A stretch of DNA of 64,000 nucleotides from Bacillus pumilus (GTDB lineage: Bacteria > Bacillota > Bacilli > Bacillales > Bacillaceae), in contig NZ_CP047089.1 of the NCBI RefSeq assembly GCF_009937765.1, positions 3,594,272-3,658,271 on the forward strand, in the 5' to 3' direction. A program made the translations under genes and the position numbers. This document shows positions 39,291-50,923 of this stretch, piece by piece. Below the pieces are notes generated by a model. That model did no database searches, had not been told where the DNA came from, and was given only the letters and a program-made list of their open reading frames with translations. The stretch's first letter is position 1; every line of letters starts with the position of its first letter.

Positions 39291-41072
39291 TTAGACGAGT
39301 TCCTGCTTTTTTCTCGGAATATAAAAGGTAAAATGTGTACCAGTACCCGCTTTGCTATGTGCATGAATGGAGCCTTGATGTGCTTCTACGATGTTCTTCA
39401 CAATTGCAAGACCAAGTCCAGTTCCAGAACGCCCTCTTGTTCTGGCCTTATCCGCTTTATAGAAACGTTCGAAAATAAATGGCAGATCCTCTTCTGGGAT
39501 TCCGCTTCCTGAATCTTTCACATCCATTTTCAAACCGCTTTCCACTGATTGAACCGAGAAGTGAACCTCTCCGCCCTCAGGTGTATGACGAATGGCGTTA
39601 TCAATGAGATTCGTAAACACCTGCTCCATCTTATCCGGATCGAGTACAAAGTGCGGTTCATCCACTTGAATATCATATGTGAGATCAACTTGCTTTTCTT
39701 TTGCTATACCAAGAAACTTGCGGTAAATCTTCTCGGTCAGCTCTTCTGTATCCGTTGATTCGAGATTCAGTGTAATATGACCAGCTTCCATTCTCGCTAG
39801 GTCTAGAAGGTCATTCACAAGACGTCCCATTCGAAGCGATTCGTCGTAAATAATTTGCGCAATCTCTTTCTTTTCCTCTTCTGAGCCTGCGATATCATCT
39901 ACAATCGCCTCACTATACCCTTGCAGCATAGCAATTGGAGTACGAAGTTCATGACTGACATTGGCAATAAAGTCTTTTCTCAGCTTATCAAGTCTTCGTT
40001 CCTCTGTCATATCACGAAGGACTGCAACTGCTCCTCTAACGTCCTGCTGATTATAAAGCGGAGACATAAGAAGAACCCAAGTACGCCCTTGCAGTGTGAC
40101 TTCGATCATTTGCTCTTTTTCCGTGCTGACGGCTGTATGAAACAGTTCTCGTGCTTCTGGAGGCAGTTCATCTCCATCTTTGATCTTCATATTTTGCTCG
40201 TAATACCATGCCTGCAAGAATCGTTCTGCAGGAGGATTCGTCATGAGGATCGTTCCATCAATATTGATGGTGATGACCCCATCGGCCATACTGCTTAATA
40301 TGTTGGATAAATGTTCTTTTTCTTGATTTAAGGCTGTGATATGAAATGTAAGCTGCTTGCCCATTTGATTAAAGGCGATGGCCAGTTCTCCAATTTCGTC
40401 TTGCGTTAATATCGGAATCTTTGTATCAAATTTCCCTTTCGCCAGATCCTGCGCTCCCTCTTTCATCTTTCTAAGAGGATAGGTGACACGCGTTGATAAG
40501 AAGAACGCGAATATAGTGGTTAAAACAATGGCAATACCGGCTGCTAGGAAGATATAACGCGTCGTATGCTTTGTTGTTTGCTCTACGGCGAGTAATGATT
40601 GAGAAAGAAAGACCATGCCTTTTTTGCCGTTTGCCTCAAATGGAACACCGACGACAATTCGTTCATCTTTATGATTGCCTGCATTTGGTTCAGCACGTTT
40701 ACTAATTTTTTTACGATCTTTTAGTGCTTGATTCAGATCACTGTCCGCTTCAATTTGTTTCTTTGTAATCGCAGGTAGCTTCCCGTCTTTTTCAGACGAA
40801 TACCACTCTAGTCCGTCCTCTTGGATAATCGCAATACTCGTCAATTTGTCAGCAAGCTCTGATGTAATCGACCTTGCGAGCGATTGATCGTCATGGCTTT
40901 CTAAAATGACTGCCACTTTATTTGCCATTTGCGTTAAATCTGACTTTGCTTCTTCTACATGGTAATTTTCAATGAACTCTAAAAGAAGCACGGTTAAAAT
41001 AGATAAAACGATTAGGACAAGGAAGAGAATGGTTAACCATAGCTTTCCAACGACACTTTTCCACAGTTTCAT
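39291..41072 (-). CDS. resE: redox-regulation sensor histidine kinase ResE
   Basis: 593 aa. Two membrane helices (about 9-30 and 170-190) enclose an extracytoplasmic sensor. HAMP follows, then PAS (about 255-360), then HisKA with phosphorylated His in [13 protein letters not shown], then HATPase with [16 protein letters not shown] and [15 protein letters not shown]. It phosphorylates ResD under oxygen limitation. The start overlaps the resD stop by 4 bases. Confidence 0.97.
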   Translation of the reverse strand: MKLWKSVVGKLWLTILFLVLIVLSILTVLLLEFIENYHVEEAKSDLTQMANKVAVILESHDDQSLARSITSELADKLTSIAIIQEDGLEWYSSEKDGKLPAITKKQIEADSDLNQALKDRKKISKRAEPNAGNHKDERIVVGVPFEANGKKGMVFLSQSLLAVEQTTKHTTRYIFLAAGIAIVLTTIFAFFLSTRVTYPLRKMKEGAQDLAKGKFDTKIPILTQDEIGELAIAFNQMGKQLTFHITALNQEKEHLSNILSSMADGVITINIDGTILMTNPPAERFLQAWYYEQNMKIKDGDELPPEARELFHTAVSTEKEQMIEVTLQGRTWVLLMSPLYNQQDVRGAVAVLRDMTEERRLDKLRKDFIANVSHELRTPIAMLQGYSEAIVDDIAGSEEEKKEIAQIIYDESLRMGRLVNDLLDLARMEAGHITLNLESTDTEELTEKIYRKFLGIAKEKQVDLTYDIQVDEPHFVLDPDKMEQVFTNLIDNAIRHTPEGGEVHFSVQSVESGLKMDVKDSGSGIPEEDLPFIFERFYKADKARTRGRSGTGLGLAIVKNIVEAHQGSIHAHSKAGTGTHFTFYIPRKKQELV

Positions 41073-41791
41073 TCAGCGCCGACCTCAAATTTGTACCCGA
41101 CACCCCATACTGTCACGATTTTTTTCGCAGCTTCTGGTGACACTTTATTCAGTTTTTCGCGAAGTCGTTTGACGTGGGTATCGACTGTTCTCAAGTCTCC
41201 AAAGAATTCATACTGCCATACTTCTTTTAACAGCTTCTCTCTGTCATAAACCTTATCAGGTGTTTTCGCAAGGAAATATAAAAGCTCATATTCCTTCGGC
41301 GTGAGACTGACCTCTTTGCCATCGGCTGTTACTCTATGCGCATCGTGGTCAATTGAAAGATGAGAAAACACAAGTACATCTTTTGTTGTTGTCCCAGTAT
41401 TGAGATAAGACGTTTGAGAAGATCTTCTGAGCAATGCCTTCACACGTAAAACAACTTCACGTGGGCTAAAAGGCTTCACGATGTAGTCATCCGTTCCTGC
41501 TTCAAACCCTTGCACGCGGTTGGCTTCTTCTCCTTTTGCCGTCAGCATAATGATTGGAGTCGCTTTTTTGTCTCGAATTTGATTACACACTTCAATCCCA
41601 TCTGTGCCAGGCATCATTAAATCGAGCAAAATGAGGTCATAATCTGATTGGAGTCCTTTTTGAATGGCCTCATCTCCATTTTCCGCTTCATCGATTTCAT
41701 AATTTTCACGTTCTAAATACATTTTTAAAAGGCGGCGAATTCTTGCCTCATCATCTACGACTAATATTTTCGTTTGAGTTGTGTGTTCCAT
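41069..41791 (-). CDS. resD: response regulator ResD
   Basis: 240-aa OmpR-family regulator. Receiver domain with the acidic pocket DDEARIRR and phosphorylated Asp in [13 protein letters not shown]; winged helix from about 135 ([26 protein letters not shown] ...). It activates genes for aerobic and anaerobic respiration, including resABC and fnr. An 87-base spacer separates it from resC, so it may have its own promoter besides readthrough. Confidence 0.97.
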   Translation of the reverse strand: MEHTTQTKILVVDDEARIRRLLKMYLERENYEIDEAENGDEAIQKGLQSDYDLILLDLMMPGTDGIEVCNQIRDKKATPIIMLTAKGEEANRVQGFEAGTDDYIVKPFSPREVVLRVKALLRRSSQTSYLNTGTTTKDVLVFSHLSIDHDAHRVTADGKEVSLTPKEYELLYFLAKTPDKVYDREKLLKEVWQYEFFGDLRTVDTHVKRLREKLNKVSPEAAKKIVTVWGVGYKFEVGAE

Positions 41792-41878
41792 TAGACAATC
41801 CTCCTGCTTTCTCCGTTGTTACATTCATTTTAACAAAAAGCCGAATCGATTCATAAAAAGTTGGCCTTTTTCATGTGA

Positions 41879-43057
41879 TTACGCGTATGAATGAAGCCCT
41901 GCAATCACGAGATTGACAAAGATGAGATTAAACATAATGATGGCGAATCCGATGACAGCTAACCAAGCGGACTTTTCGCCATGCCAGCCCCTTGATAAGC
42001 GAAGATGAAGGTAGGCTGCATAAAAGAGAAACGTGATCAATGCCCATACTTCCTTCGGGTCCCAGCCCCAGAACCGAGTCCATGCAATTTGCGCCCAGAT
42101 CATTGCAAAAATGAGCCCGCCTAACGCAAATACAGGGAAACCAATGGAAACGGCTCTATATCCAATTTCATCGACTAAATCTAGGTTCACCTGTTTCACG
42201 AGCGGTTGAAGCAGAGCACTCAGTCGTTTGCGAATGATCAAGCGAATCAGTCCATACAAGATCAGCCCCATGCCGAATGACCATAACACCGTATTGACCT
42301 TTCTACCTGAAAAAACAGGCGGCAAATCAACAAACGGTTCCAAACGATCTTGCGTCACAAGCTCTCCTTTATGAGGTCCAACTAGAGCTGGCAGCTCATA
42401 GACCATCACACTTTCCTCTTTATTTTTATCGACCCAATTAAATTTTGCTTCGTATCCTGTCATTCTAAAGATAGACGTGACAGCGATAAATGCCAGTGTC
42501 ACAACAATCATAAACATGACGAGCTCTAAACCAAATGTCTTCTTCCCTGGCTTTGTTTGATCGACATGTTTTAATAAAAAGATGACGCCTGCCACAAAGC
42601 TAATCGCTAAAATAGCTTGCCCTAGTGCTGCTGTTGTCACGTGAATATAAAGCCAATTACTTTGTAATGAAGGAATTAGCGGTGATATATCAGATGGGAA
42701 CATGCTTGCATAGGCAATAATCAATAAAGCAATTGGAAGTGTAAATAAACCAAGTACAGACACTTGATACACAAAATATAAAATAATGAATGCGAGCACA
42801 AGCATCATGCCAAAAGCCGTTGTGAATTCAAACAAATTGCTGACTGGTGCATGACCAGACGCCACCCACCTTGAAATAAAGTAGCCAAATTGACTTAAAA
42901 AGCCAATGATGGTGAGCGTAATGCCGATAAGTGCCGCCTTATTCCTACGCGGTCCATCAACTTTCTTTTTTCCTTTAATGGCACCGCCAAAAAAAGGAAC
43001 TGCCGCTAAATACAATAGAAAAGCTGCAAATAACAGGTTTTCACTGACTGCTGCCAT
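41879..43057 (-). CDS. resC: cytochrome c biogenesis protein ResC (CcsA/CcsB-type)
   Basis: 392 aa with about eight membrane segments. The heme-handling tryptophan-rich signature [27 protein letters not shown] lies near residue 325, followed by [10 protein letters not shown]. With ResB it forms the system II heme export and cytochrome c ligation complex. The start overlaps the resB stop by 17 bases. Confidence 0.96.
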   Translation of the reverse strand: MAAVSENLLFAAFLLYLAAVPFFGGAIKGKKKVDGPRRNKAALIGITLTIIGFLSQFGYFISRWVASGHAPVSNLFEFTTAFGMMLVLAFIILYFVYQVSVLGLFTLPIALLIIAYASMFPSDISPLIPSLQSNWLYIHVTTAALGQAILAISFVAGVIFLLKHVDQTKPGKKTFGLELVMFMIVVTLAFIAVTSIFRMTGYEAKFNWVDKNKEESVMVYELPALVGPHKGELVTQDRLEPFVDLPPVFSGRKVNTVLWSFGMGLILYGLIRLIIRKRLSALLQPLVKQVNLDLVDEIGYRAVSIGFPVFALGGLIFAMIWAQIAWTRFWGWDPKEVWALITFLFYAAYLHLRLSRGWHGEKSAWLAVIGFAIIMFNLIFVNLVIAGLHSYA

Positions 43058-44720
43058 CTAATCCTTCCCCCTTGCTTTTGCTGATACTTGTTGTATCAGG
43101 CAGTTCTTTTTGATCAACTGGCTGTTTGATGCCACTGTCACTTAGGATCACGCCAAGATCAGACTTTAAGCCAAACCAGTTTTTGTTTGTATGTCCTGCC
43201 ACGAATACTTTTCCATCCCTTGCAGACAGCCAAATTCTTCTATGCTGCCAATACATCCCCTGCACGACACCAATCATGAAGATGATTCCGCCTACGATGA
43301 GCACCCCAAGAGTTAAATCTTTTCTCACCGTCAATCCCGTGACGTTTTTCGTTTCCACTCGATCAAACTTCATTTTATATAGGTTATTATCAGAGCCCTC
43401 TACTGTCTCTTGAATCGCCACAAAGCTTTTTTCACCTTTAGGCTTTTCAGGAGAAACCATTTCAAACACGAAAGCAGGATTATTCGGATTCCTTGTCTTC
43501 GTACTCGGCGTTCCATCATCGTCAAAATAAAAATCAGGGAGATAGCTCATCACTTTAACTTTGTAACCGCTACCAAGATCATATTCTGACTTAGGCTCCA
43601 GCAGATTAATCTTCACTGTTCCGAAAGATTTTTCTGTATCTTTACGAATCAGCTGAAAGACCATTTGATCGAGTTCATTTTGTTTAAAATCCACTTGATA
43701 TAATGAGAAATGATCAAACTTGAGCGGTTCGTTCACTTTGATATTGTGTTCTGATACCTGCTTCAGCTTGGGCTTTTCACCAAACACAACTTCCCCTTCA
43801 CGTTTGTATAAAGTGGCATCGGTTTTATAACTTTTCACTACTTGACCGTCGCCAGCTCTTTCAATCGCATTCTCAAACACTTCTTTTTCATTTCCAGTTT
43901 CATAGCGGTCAATTGAAAACGCATTATTTTTCAAAAAATATTGACCATCTGTGCCTGGAATTGGGGCAGTTTCACCCTCTCTCACCCACAGCGTTTCATC
44001 CACATACATGCCTGGGACAAACCGGAGCATTGATCCAATGAGAAAGATGATTAATCCAATGTGATTGACGTAAGGGCCCCAGCGTGAGAAGCGGCCTTTT
44101 TCCGCTAAAATATGTCCGTTTTCTTCTCGTACCCGGTAACGCTTTTGCTTCATTGCTTTCTTGATGCCTTCATATGTATGCTCATCTAACATTTTGTCTG
44201 TCTCACTGAACAGACGCTGTCTTCTCATAAAGCCTTCTTTTTTGATAATCCCTTGATTTTTAAGTGCTCGATAAAGAGGGATAACCCGGTCGAGACTGCA
44301 AATGACAAGGGAGATTCCGATGGATGCAACTAAAGCTAAAAACCACCAAGAATTATAAAGATCATGGAATCCAAGTGTGTAGTACAGCTTACCAAACGAT
44401 CCATATTGCTCTTCATAATAGGTGGAAGCAGATGCACCTGGTGGAATAAATCGCTCCTGCGGAAAAATTGTTCCTAATGAGGAAGCAAGTAGTGTAATGA
44501 CAATCAGCCACACACCCACCTTAACGGAAGAAAAAAAGTTCCATACTTTATCAACAATCGTTTTGTTGTATGTTTGCGAGCGTCTCGCACTGCCGTCATA
44601 TCTCATATCAAGCAGCTTTGAAGAGTTTTTCTCTTTAGCTGCAATGGGATTTCCGCAGGATTCACATAAAACAGTACCGATTGGATTAATATGTCCACAC
44701 TCGCATTTTACCTCTTTCAT
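43041..44720 (-). CDS. resB: cytochrome c biogenesis protein ResB
   Basis: 559 aa. N-terminal zinc ribbon [20 protein letters not shown], then three membrane helices in the first third, a large extracytoplasmic domain (about 240-480) and a last helix ([22 protein letters not shown]). It is the ResB partner of ResC in system II cytochrome c assembly. It is slightly longer than in B. subtilis (542 aa). The resA stop abuts its start. Confidence 0.96.
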   Translation of the reverse strand: MKEVKCECGHINPIGTVLCESCGNPIAAKEKNSSKLLDMRYDGSARRSQTYNKTIVDKVWNFFSSVKVGVWLIVITLLASSLGTIFPQERFIPPGASASTYYEEQYGSFGKLYYTLGFHDLYNSWWFLALVASIGISLVICSLDRVIPLYRALKNQGIIKKEGFMRRQRLFSETDKMLDEHTYEGIKKAMKQKRYRVREENGHILAEKGRFSRWGPYVNHIGLIIFLIGSMLRFVPGMYVDETLWVREGETAPIPGTDGQYFLKNNAFSIDRYETGNEKEVFENAIERAGDGQVVKSYKTDATLYKREGEVVFGEKPKLKQVSEHNIKVNEPLKFDHFSLYQVDFKQNELDQMVFQLIRKDTEKSFGTVKINLLEPKSEYDLGSGYKVKVMSYLPDFYFDDDGTPSTKTRNPNNPAFVFEMVSPEKPKGEKSFVAIQETVEGSDNNLYKMKFDRVETKNVTGLTVRKDLTLGVLIVGGIIFMIGVVQGMYWQHRRIWLSARDGKVFVAGHTNKNWFGLKSDLGVILSDSGIKQPVDQKELPDTTSISKSKGEGLDGSSQ

Positions 44721-44721
44721 T

Positions 44722-45252
44722 CTAAGACCCCTTTGGTTTAATCAAATTCATATATTCATAGACATTACGTTCTGTCATGGTTCCCTTTATGACTTTGATT
44801 ACCTTGCCTTCAGGATTAATTAAAAATGTGGTTGGCAGCGGCGTTATATCATATGCCTCTGTCACTTGACGATCTTTGTCCATGGCAACAGGAAAATTCA
44901 CGCCATAGGACTCCATAAAATTCTTCACGGCAATATTGGACTCTGCAACATTGACTGCAACAATTTCCACACCGCGATCCTTGAACACTTCATATTGATT
45001 TGCCATGTAAGGGAATTCTTGTTTACATGGACCACACCAGGTCCCCCAAAAATTAAGAAAGACGCCTTTGCCTTTTAAGTCCTTTAGTTCAATCCGTTCC
45101 CCATCTACAGATTGAAGGACAAAGTTTGGCGCAATAGATCCTTCTTTGACCCGCTCCTGTTTGGCAAATACAGAGTTATACATGGTATAACATAGTGCAG
45201 CAAGCATCACGAGGAGAATGCCCGTCCGTATGAAAAACCGTCTTTTTTTCAT
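44722..45252 (-). CDS. resA: thiol-disulfide oxidoreductase ResA
   Basis: 176 aa from ATG 45252 ([11 protein letters not shown]). A membrane anchor at residues 8-28 holds an extracytoplasmic thioredoxin domain with active site WCGPC in [16 protein letters not shown]; the cis-Pro motif is [12 protein letters not shown]. It reduces apocytochrome c so that ResBC can attach heme. The longer frame from 45321 lacks homology before the anchor. First gene of resABC(DE). Confidence 0.96.
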   Translation of the reverse strand: MKKRRFFIRTGILLVMLAALCYTMYNSVFAKQERVKEGSIAPNFVLQSVDGERIELKDLKGKGVFLNFWGTWCGPCKQEFPYMANQYEVFKDRGVEIVAVNVAESNIAVKNFMESYGVNFPVAMDKDRQVTEAYDITPLPTTFLINPEGKVIKVIKGTMTERNVYEYMNLIKPKGS

Positions 45253-45342
45253 CTGAAGTACCCCTTCCCCATAGACATTCAGGTAAATTATAGCATTCTC
45301 CTTCTTTTGATGCTTCTTCATTTTTTGAAGTTTATGTGAAAA

Positions 45343-46077
45343 TTAAAAAGCGCTTTTTCCGTGATCCGCAATCGCTCTCAGACGTTTCACTTCATGTGGA
45401 GACAATTCTCTGCGGTCTCCTGGTCTCATACCTTCAATATGAAGGAACGCATAGTGCTCTCTTTTTAGCTTTAACACATCATGACCGATCGCTTCAAACA
45501 TGCGGCGCACTTGTCTGTTTCTGCCTTCATGAATGGTTAATTGAACAATACAAGTTTGCTTTCGTTTATCAATCGAAAGCATTTTGGTACGGGCAGGTGC
45601 CGTTTTTTTATGATCTAACATAATCCCTTTTTCTAGCTTTCTAAGCAATTCCTTTGATGGGATTCCTTTTAGCTTCGCTGCATATGTTTTATCAATTTCG
45701 TATTTTGGATGCATGAGCTTATGGGCAAATTCCCCGTCATTTGTAATTAAAATCAAACCGCTCGTATCATAATCTAAACGGCCGATTGGATAAAGACGCT
45801 GCGGAACATCATCAAAGAAATCTGTGACCACCTTACGTCCTTTATCATCTTCGGCAGCTGAAATGACGCCGCGCGGTTTATAAAGCATAAAGTAAACCGG
45901 TTCTTCTCTTTCAAGCTTTAATCCGTTGACTTCAATTTTATCTGAAGAGCCCACTTTTACTCCGAGCTCAGTCACTGTTTGACCATTAACGGTAACTCGT
46001 CCTTCTTTAATTAATTCTTCTGCCTTTCGCCTTGAAGCGACGCCGGCATGTGCAATTACTTTCTGTAAACGTTCCAT
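45343..46077 (-). CDS. rluB: 23S rRNA pseudouridine 2633 synthase RluB
   Basis: 244 aa from ATG 46077, equal to B. subtilis RluB, with GAGGTGAAAG in front. S4 domain at residues 1-60 (MERLQKVIAHAGVASRRKAEELI); catalytic domain with the Asp motif GRLDYDTSGLILITNDG and the family end NRQVRRMFEAIGHDVLKL. It lies between spmB and resA as in B. subtilis. Confidence 0.97.
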   Translation of the reverse strand: MERLQKVIAHAGVASRRKAEELIKEGRVTVNGQTVTELGVKVGSSDKIEVNGLKLEREEPVYFMLYKPRGVISAAEDDKGRKVVTDFFDDVPQRLYPIGRLDYDTSGLILITNDGEFAHKLMHPKYEIDKTYAAKLKGIPSKELLRKLEKGIMLDHKKTAPARTKMLSIDKRKQTCIVQLTIHEGRNRQVRRMFEAIGHDVLKLKREHYAFLHIEGMRPGDRRELSPHEVKRLRAIADHGKSAF

Positions 46078-46214
46078 TTTGTCTTTCACCTCATGTACTA
46101 TCTTACTTGCTTGAATTAAAACAAACAAGCATTCGTGGAAAAATAAGCGATTCGTCTGTTTAATTTCAGCTAAATAGCCATTTCCCATCCATTGAAAGAC
46201 AAAAAAGCGCCTCT

Positions 46215-46751
46215 TTAGGCGCCGCTAAATAACAAACTGACGATGATGACAGATGCAATGATGCCAATGAGGTCCGCTAACAGACCTACTTTCAGCGCAT
46301 CTCCCATTTTTTTAATACCGACTGCCCCAAAATAGACCGTTAAAATGTAGAGAGTGGTGTCAGTTGACCCTTGCATGACAGCTGCGAGTTGTCCGATAAA
46401 AGAATCTGGTCCATATGTCGCAATGAGGTCTGATGTCATCCCGAGTGCAGCTGTGCCAGATATCGGACGAATAAACGCAAGTGGCACTACTTCTGCCGGG
46501 AAGCCGATTGCTGTAAACACGGGTTTTAACAGTCCCATGACAAAGTCAAGTGCACCAGACGCGCGGAATATCGTAATGGCCACGAGCATGCCGACTAAAT
46601 AAGGAATGATTGAAAAGGCAATTTGAATACCCTCTTTCCCGCCCTCGACAAATGTTTCATAGGTCGGTACCTTCTTAATGGTTCCCGCAATTAAAATGCC
46701 TGCGATGATCAATGGGATCAAAGCAAGTGAAAGCCAGTTAATAAATGACAC
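46215..46751 (-). CDS. spmB: spore maturation protein SpmB
   Basis: 178 aa from GTG 46751, the exact B. subtilis length, 4 bases after the spmA stop with GGGGGTGATC as ribosome site. The frame is open further upstream, but that would overlap spmA. Four or five membrane segments of the gate/nucleoside-recognition family (PLAFIRPISGTAALGM). With SpmA it is needed for full dehydration of the spore core. Confidence 0.95.
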   Translation of the reverse strand: MSFINWLSLALIPLIIAGILIAGTIKKVPTYETFVEGGKEGIQIAFSIIPYLVGMLVAITIFRASGALDFVMGLLKPVFTAIGFPAEVVPLAFIRPISGTAALGMTSDLIATYGPDSFIGQLAAVMQGSTDTTLYILTVYFGAVGIKKMGDALKVGLLADLIGIIASVIIVSLLFSGA

Positions 46752-46755
46752 GAGA

Positions 46756-47343
46756 TCACCCCCGCCTGCTTCTGCGATAGTGGAAATAGCGATCAATGAG
46801 AATGGCACCAATGCCTGAAATGAGTGTCGCCAAAATGGTTGGGCCCACAATGTCTGTTGGCTGATCTGCACCATAGGTCATTCTAATTGCAATGACAGTT
46901 GTTGGCACGAGTGTGATAGAGGATGTGTTGACCGCTAAAAATGTAATCATGGACCGGCTTGCTTCATTTTTCCCGCCGTTTAATGCTTTCATCTGCTCCA
47001 TTGCCTTAATCCCAAGGGGTGTCGCGGCATTCCCGAGACCAAAGAAATTCGCCATGAGATTGGACAAAATATATCCCATCGCAGGATGATTAGGCGGAAT
47101 ATCCGGAAATAGCTTTGAAATAAAGGGACGGCACAATTTACTAAAGAAATTTAACAAACCTGCCTCTTCTGCAATCTTCATCAGCCCAAGCCAAAAAACA
47201 AGGACACTAATCAGACCAATTGAAATGGTCACCGCTTCCTTTGATCCTTTAAATACAGCTTCGTTTACTTCCTCCATCGTTCCGTTGAACATCGCATACA
47301 CAAGACCGATGACAGTGAGGAATACCCAAATTAGATTGACCAT
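46756..47343 (-). CDS. spmA: spore maturation protein SpmA
   Basis: 195 aa with about five membrane segments, again of the gate-domain family ([19 protein letters not shown]). The start overlaps the dacB stop by 13 bases. dacB-spmA-spmB is the known sigma-E-controlled operon for spore cortex and core maturation. Confidence 0.95.
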   Translation of the reverse strand: MVNLIWVFLTVIGLVYAMFNGTMEEVNEAVFKGSKEAVTISIGLISVLVFWLGLMKIAEEAGLLNFFSKLCRPFISKLFPDIPPNHPAMGYILSNLMANFFGLGNAATPLGIKAMEQMKALNGGKNEASRSMITFLAVNTSSITLVPTTVIAIRMTYGADQPTDIVGPTILATLISGIGAILIDRYFHYRRSRRG

Positions 47344-48488
47344 GAAGATCCGCCTATCGATGTCTGAAAGACAGACTTAAACATTTCTTGGAAGCTTTTT
47401 TGTGGCATTCGATTTCGTTTATTTTCATAAAAGATCGGTACTTGCTCGATCACCTGACCATCTAATAAAAACGTCATTTTTCCTACAACATCTGGGATGG
47501 CTTCGGCGTTTTTTGCCCACTTCTTTTGAGGAGTAAGCATTTCGGTTTCAATTTCTACTAGCTTTTTCTCATCTTCATTTAAAAAATAGTCCACATCACG
47601 TTTGATAAATGCCTTTTTTTCGTAAAAGGTTCCTTTTAATGAAGCGAGTCTTCCTTTTTCAGCAAGTACGTACGTTTTATAGTGATCAAATGCATATTCA
47701 AACATAGAGATATGATCCTTCCAATCATCTGGCGCATTAATGGTCACAGCGATCAGCGCCGCATCACCTTTTGCAGCTGTAGAAACAAGTGTACGTTTTG
47801 CAAGTTTTGTATATCCCGTTTTCCCTCCAGTTGAATATTGATATAAACCAGTGAGGAGCTTGTTTTTATTTTTCCAATAGCCTTCCATCGTTTTTGCTTT
47901 ATAGAAAGTCGTGCCCGCAATTTTTTGATATTGTTTATGCTCCATGGCGTACTTTGTTAAAATGGCCATGTCATAGGCTGATGAATAATGGTTCTTATGA
48001 TCATCGAGTCCATGCGGATTTTGAAAATTCGTATTCTCCATTCCTAGTTCAGACGCTTTTTGATTCATCATAAAAATAAATCCTTCTAAGCTGCCGCCCA
48101 CATGCTCTGCAATGGCAACAGCTGCATCATTTCCAGAACGCAGCATAAGCCCGTATGTCAAATCTTCTAGGCTTACCTTCTGCCCTTCTTTTAAATAAAT
48201 CGATGAGCCCTCTGCTTGAATCGCGCGCTTTGATACTTTGACGTTGTCTTTCATTTTCCCTGATTCAATGGCTAATACCGCCGTCATAATTTTCGTAATA
48301 CTGGCGATTCTTCTTTTTTCATGCTCGTCCTTTCCAAATAGGACTCTGCCTGACTGTCCATCTATTAAAATGGCGCTTCTTGCACTCACCGATAATGACA
48401 TATCTGCTTTGGCATGTGAGGAAAAAGGCAGTAAGAGTGTAAATAGAAGAAGGACTGCTGTTCCAATTTTTAAATAGGGCATGTTCAT
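47331..48488 (-). CDS. dacB: sporulation D-alanyl-D-alanine carboxypeptidase DacB (PBP5*)
   Basis: 385-aa low-molecular-weight penicillin-binding protein. Signal peptide 1-~27 (ending SSHAKA), SxxK motif in [11 protein letters not shown], SxN in [13 protein letters not shown] in STGGKTGYT. It trims stem peptides in the spore cortex and so sets cross-linking. First gene of dacB-spmA-spmB. Confidence 0.96.
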   Translation of the reverse strand: MNMPYLKIGTAVLLLFTLLLPFSSHAKADMSLSVSARSAILIDGQSGRVLFGKDEHEKRRIASITKIMTAVLAIESGKMKDNVKVSKRAIQAEGSSIYLKEGQKVSLEDLTYGLMLRSGNDAAVAIAEHVGGSLEGFIFMMNQKASELGMENTNFQNPHGLDDHKNHYSSAYDMAILTKYAMEHKQYQKIAGTTFYKAKTMEGYWKNKNKLLTGLYQYSTGGKTGYTKLAKRTLVSTAAKGDAALIAVTINAPDDWKDHISMFEYAFDHYKTYVLAEKGRLASLKGTFYEKKAFIKRDVDYFLNEDEKKLVEIETEMLTPQKKWAKNAEAIPDVVGKMTFLLDGQVIEQVPIFYENKRNRMPQKSFQEMFKSVFQTSIGGSSWSI

Positions 48489-48550
48489 TCACGTCCTTGT
48501 CCGTTTTGTACAAGTGTATGCGCGGCTGAAAAAGTTATGATGCCTCGTCC

Positions 48551-48590
48551 ATAAAAAAAAGCGTCTCTATATGTAGAGACACTTTTCCTC
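48551..48590 (-). terminator. terminator after ypuI
   Basis: Stem GTGTCTCTA/TAGAGACGC on the minus strand followed by T8. Confidence 0.85.
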
Positions 48591-48593
48591 TTG

Positions 48594-49073
48594 CTATACC
48601 ATTTTCATTTGCTGATGAGATGTCGTATATTCTAGCTCTTCTCTCATCACTAAAAAATCTTTTTCTAATGAAGAAAATAATCGTTTGATCTCAGCGGATA
48701 CTTCATGGTGGAAAACAATGCTACTCTTTCCTGTATAAGCGGAACGGCTGTCCTCATACCATGTATCCTTTTTCGGCGTGAAAAACTCTTCAATACATTG
48801 ATGATAAATACGGTGAAGCGTCTGCTGTGCGGCTTGCTGCGGAAATGTCTGCTGCTGGCTGATTTTCCTGCAAACTGCCGCTGCATCCTCGCTGTACACT
48901 GCAAGCTTCCGTAATGTATTCAATATGTCACAATAATAGGCTTCCGCTTCAGGGTTTAATCGTTTCATACTTGATAAGGTAGCTTCGTTCAGAAAACCAT
49001 TCATTTCAGTTGCAACCTTTGATAAAAAGACGCCTGCTTGATCAACTTGAGCCTTTACATTCATATGTGCCAT
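48594..49073 (-). CDS. ypuI: YpuI (DUF3907), unknown function
   Basis: 159 aa, soluble and largely helical. The core WYEDSRSAYTGKSSIVFHHEV and the spacing of helices match DUF3907 (YpuI, 179 aa in B. subtilis). It lies between scpB and dacB as in B. subtilis. The start may be ATG 49064 instead (MNVKAQVDQ). The function is not known. Confidence 0.85.
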   Translation of the reverse strand: MAHMNVKAQVDQAGVFLSKVATEMNGFLNEATLSSMKRLNPEAEAYYCDILNTLRKLAVYSEDAAAVCRKISQQQTFPQQAAQQTLHRIYHQCIEEFFTPKKDTWYEDSRSAYTGKSSIVFHHEVSAEIKRLFSSLEKDFLVMREELEYTTSHQQMKMV

Positions 49074-49186
49074 TTGTTTTGTGTTTACCTTCCCCTCATG
49101 GCTTTATGACCATTTTATCTGACATCAATAGATGTTAGACCTAAAATCTTTTTTATATTTTATCATACATTTTTCATTCTTTTGAA

Positions 49187-49780
49187 CTATTTTATCTCTT
49201 CAAATGTTTGATTGAAGTTTTCAAAAAAGAGATCAGCCTCTTCTTGTACACCATCTGCTTCCACATTCTCTGGAAGCGGCGGTAGTTCATCCAATGCCTT
49301 TAAGCCAAACTGCTCTAAAAATGTAGGTGTTGTCCCATAAAGAATTGCTCGCCCAGGGCCATCGGCACGTCCAACTTCACAGAGCAGCGCTTTGGCTACT
49401 AAACTATGAAGCACTCGCTCTGATTTGACTCCTCTAATTTCTTCTACCTCACTTCGTGTGATAGGCTGTTTATAAGAAACGATTGCGAGTACTTCAAGCG
49501 CTGCCTGAGACAAACCTTTGGATGGGGTCTCGACTAATTTTTTCAAATAAATGCTGTATTCCTTTTTTGTCAGCAGCATATAAGAATCTGCATATTCAAT
49601 GAGCTCAATTCCTCGTTCTTGTTTTTGATATTCTTCCTTGACGGCAGACATCATGTCAAGTAACGCTACCTCTTCTACTTCAAGAACAGACATAAGCTGT
49701 TTTTTTGTTAAGCCTTCGTCACCTGCTGCATACAGCAGCGCTTCTATGATGGCTTTCCAATTCACGATATCAAGCGTCAT
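49187..49780 (-). CDS. scpB: segregation and condensation protein ScpB
   Basis: 197 aa from ATG 49780 ([25 protein letters not shown]), the B. subtilis length. Tandem winged helices; the second includes [25 protein letters not shown]. It binds the kleisin ScpA in the SMC condensin complex that Spo0J loads at parS. It overlaps scpA by 11 bases. Confidence 0.97.
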   Translation of the reverse strand: MTLDIVNWKAIIEALLYAAGDEGLTKKQLMSVLEVEEVALLDMMSAVKEEYQKQERGIELIEYADSYMLLTKKEYSIYLKKLVETPSKGLSQAALEVLAIVSYKQPITRSEVEEIRGVKSERVLHSLVAKALLCEVGRADGPGRAILYGTTPTFLEQFGLKALDELPPLPENVEADGVQEEADLFFENFNQTFEEIK

Positions 49781-50528
49781 GAATCGTTTCACTCCCTATT
49801 ATATAAATGTCTTCAAAGTTTCCTTCCTGCTCTAACATGATTTGATGACTTTTCATCAATTCAAGAACAGCAAGAAACGTCACGACAAGATGCTCCTTTT
49901 GATCATGTTGAAATAGAGTCATGAAATTGGTCCGCTTTTTCGTTTTTCTTAAATGGTTCATAATCTCATTCATTTTGTCTTCAATCGGGATTTCTTGTCT
50001 TGTAATCCTAGATGGTGCTGGTTTCGTTATTTTTTTTCGGTTCAATACCTTTTGGAACGCACCTAACATATCATACACCGTGACATGTAAGTTTGTGTCC
50101 TTCGCTTCCGATTCTTTTGCAAATTCGCTTAAATCACTCGGAGGTTTTGTAAAGGCATTTTGCCTTTCTTCCTCGCGTTCCTTTAGTTCTTGTGCGGCAT
50201 CTTTATACTTTCGGTATTCAATCAGTTTGCCAATCAGTTCTTCTCGAGGGTCCTCTTCCTCTTCAAGCAGATCTTCATCAAATAGCTCTTCCTCTTGTTT
50301 TGGAAGGAGCATTCTGCTTTTAATACTCAGGAGGGTTGCAGCCATCACCAAATATTCACTTGCCACATCAAGTTCAAGCTCCCTCATGGTATGGACATAT
50401 AATAAATACTGCTCCGTAATTTTAGCAACGGGAATATCATAAATATCAATTTCCAACCGGTTGATTAAATGTAAAAGTAAGTCCAAAGGACCTTCAAACG
50501 AATCTATTTTCACCTGATATTCCAGCAT
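49770..50528 (-). CDS. scpA: segregation and condensation protein ScpA (kleisin)
   Basis: 252 aa. N-terminal Smc-neck-binding part ([21 protein letters not shown]), a charged linker rich in Glu (about 80-150), C-terminal winged helix ([12 protein letters not shown]). It bridges the Smc heads. It forms an operon with scpB. Confidence 0.97.
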   Translation of the reverse strand: MLEYQVKIDSFEGPLDLLLHLINRLEIDIYDIPVAKITEQYLLYVHTMRELELDVASEYLVMAATLLSIKSRMLLPKQEEELFDEDLLEEEEDPREELIGKLIEYRKYKDAAQELKEREEERQNAFTKPPSDLSEFAKESEAKDTNLHVTVYDMLGAFQKVLNRKKITKPAPSRITRQEIPIEDKMNEIMNHLRKTKKRTNFMTLFQHDQKEHLVVTFLAVLELMKSHQIMLEQEGNFEDIYIIGSETIHDA

Positions 50529-50743
50529 TTTTTCTCACCATTTCTACTGTCTTCTGTCTTCTAAGTACCGTTTCACCGGCTAACCTTTAGTATAAGACAG
50601 GATAAAGCTCTCGTCCAATATAATTTCGACCATGATGTCCTAGGCAAAATAAGAAAAACAGTGGTTTCGCCCATACCACTCAGGGCATTTATACATAGAA
50701 TACCATTGTAAACAGAAATGATGAAAAAGGAGGCCGTATCATT

Positions 50744-50836
50744 ATGGGAGATGGCTATAACTTTGGCGGAGGTTTCGCGCTTATTGTCGTGCTTTTCATC
50801 TTGCTGATCATCGTTGGCGCGGCTTGGGTTTATTAA
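50744..50836 (+). CDS. YjcZ-family small sporulation protein
   Basis: 30 residues: a Gly-rich head MGDGYNFGGGFA followed by a hydrophobic helix LIVVLFILLIIVGAAW. This is the YjcZ family pattern of tiny membrane peptides made in sporulating Bacillus. AAAGGAGG lies 10 bases ahead of the ATG and a terminator follows. It sits between the divergent scpA and ypuF. Confidence 0.85.
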   Translation: MGDGYNFGGGFALIVVLFILLIIVGAAWVY

Positions 50837-50845
50837 AGAAACAGA

Positions 50846-50876
50846 GCGTCCTTTCACGAAGGGCGCTCTTTCTTCT
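50846..50876 (+). terminator. terminator of the YjcZ-family gene
   Basis: Stem AGAGCGTCCTTTC/GAAGGGCGCTCT followed by a T-rich tract. Confidence 0.8.
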
Positions 50877-50923
50877 TTTCTTTTCAATATGTTAGACTGA
50901 GAGTGGAAAAGGAGATGACCACT

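Noticed and set aside
39921-40298. 125-aa + strand frame inside resE
   Set aside because: Shadow of the resE coding sequence, which is strongly supported on the other strand.
49921-50442. 173-aa serine-rich + strand frame
   Set aside because: Antisense to scpA; its Ser-rich composition is what Glu-rich codons give when read backwards.
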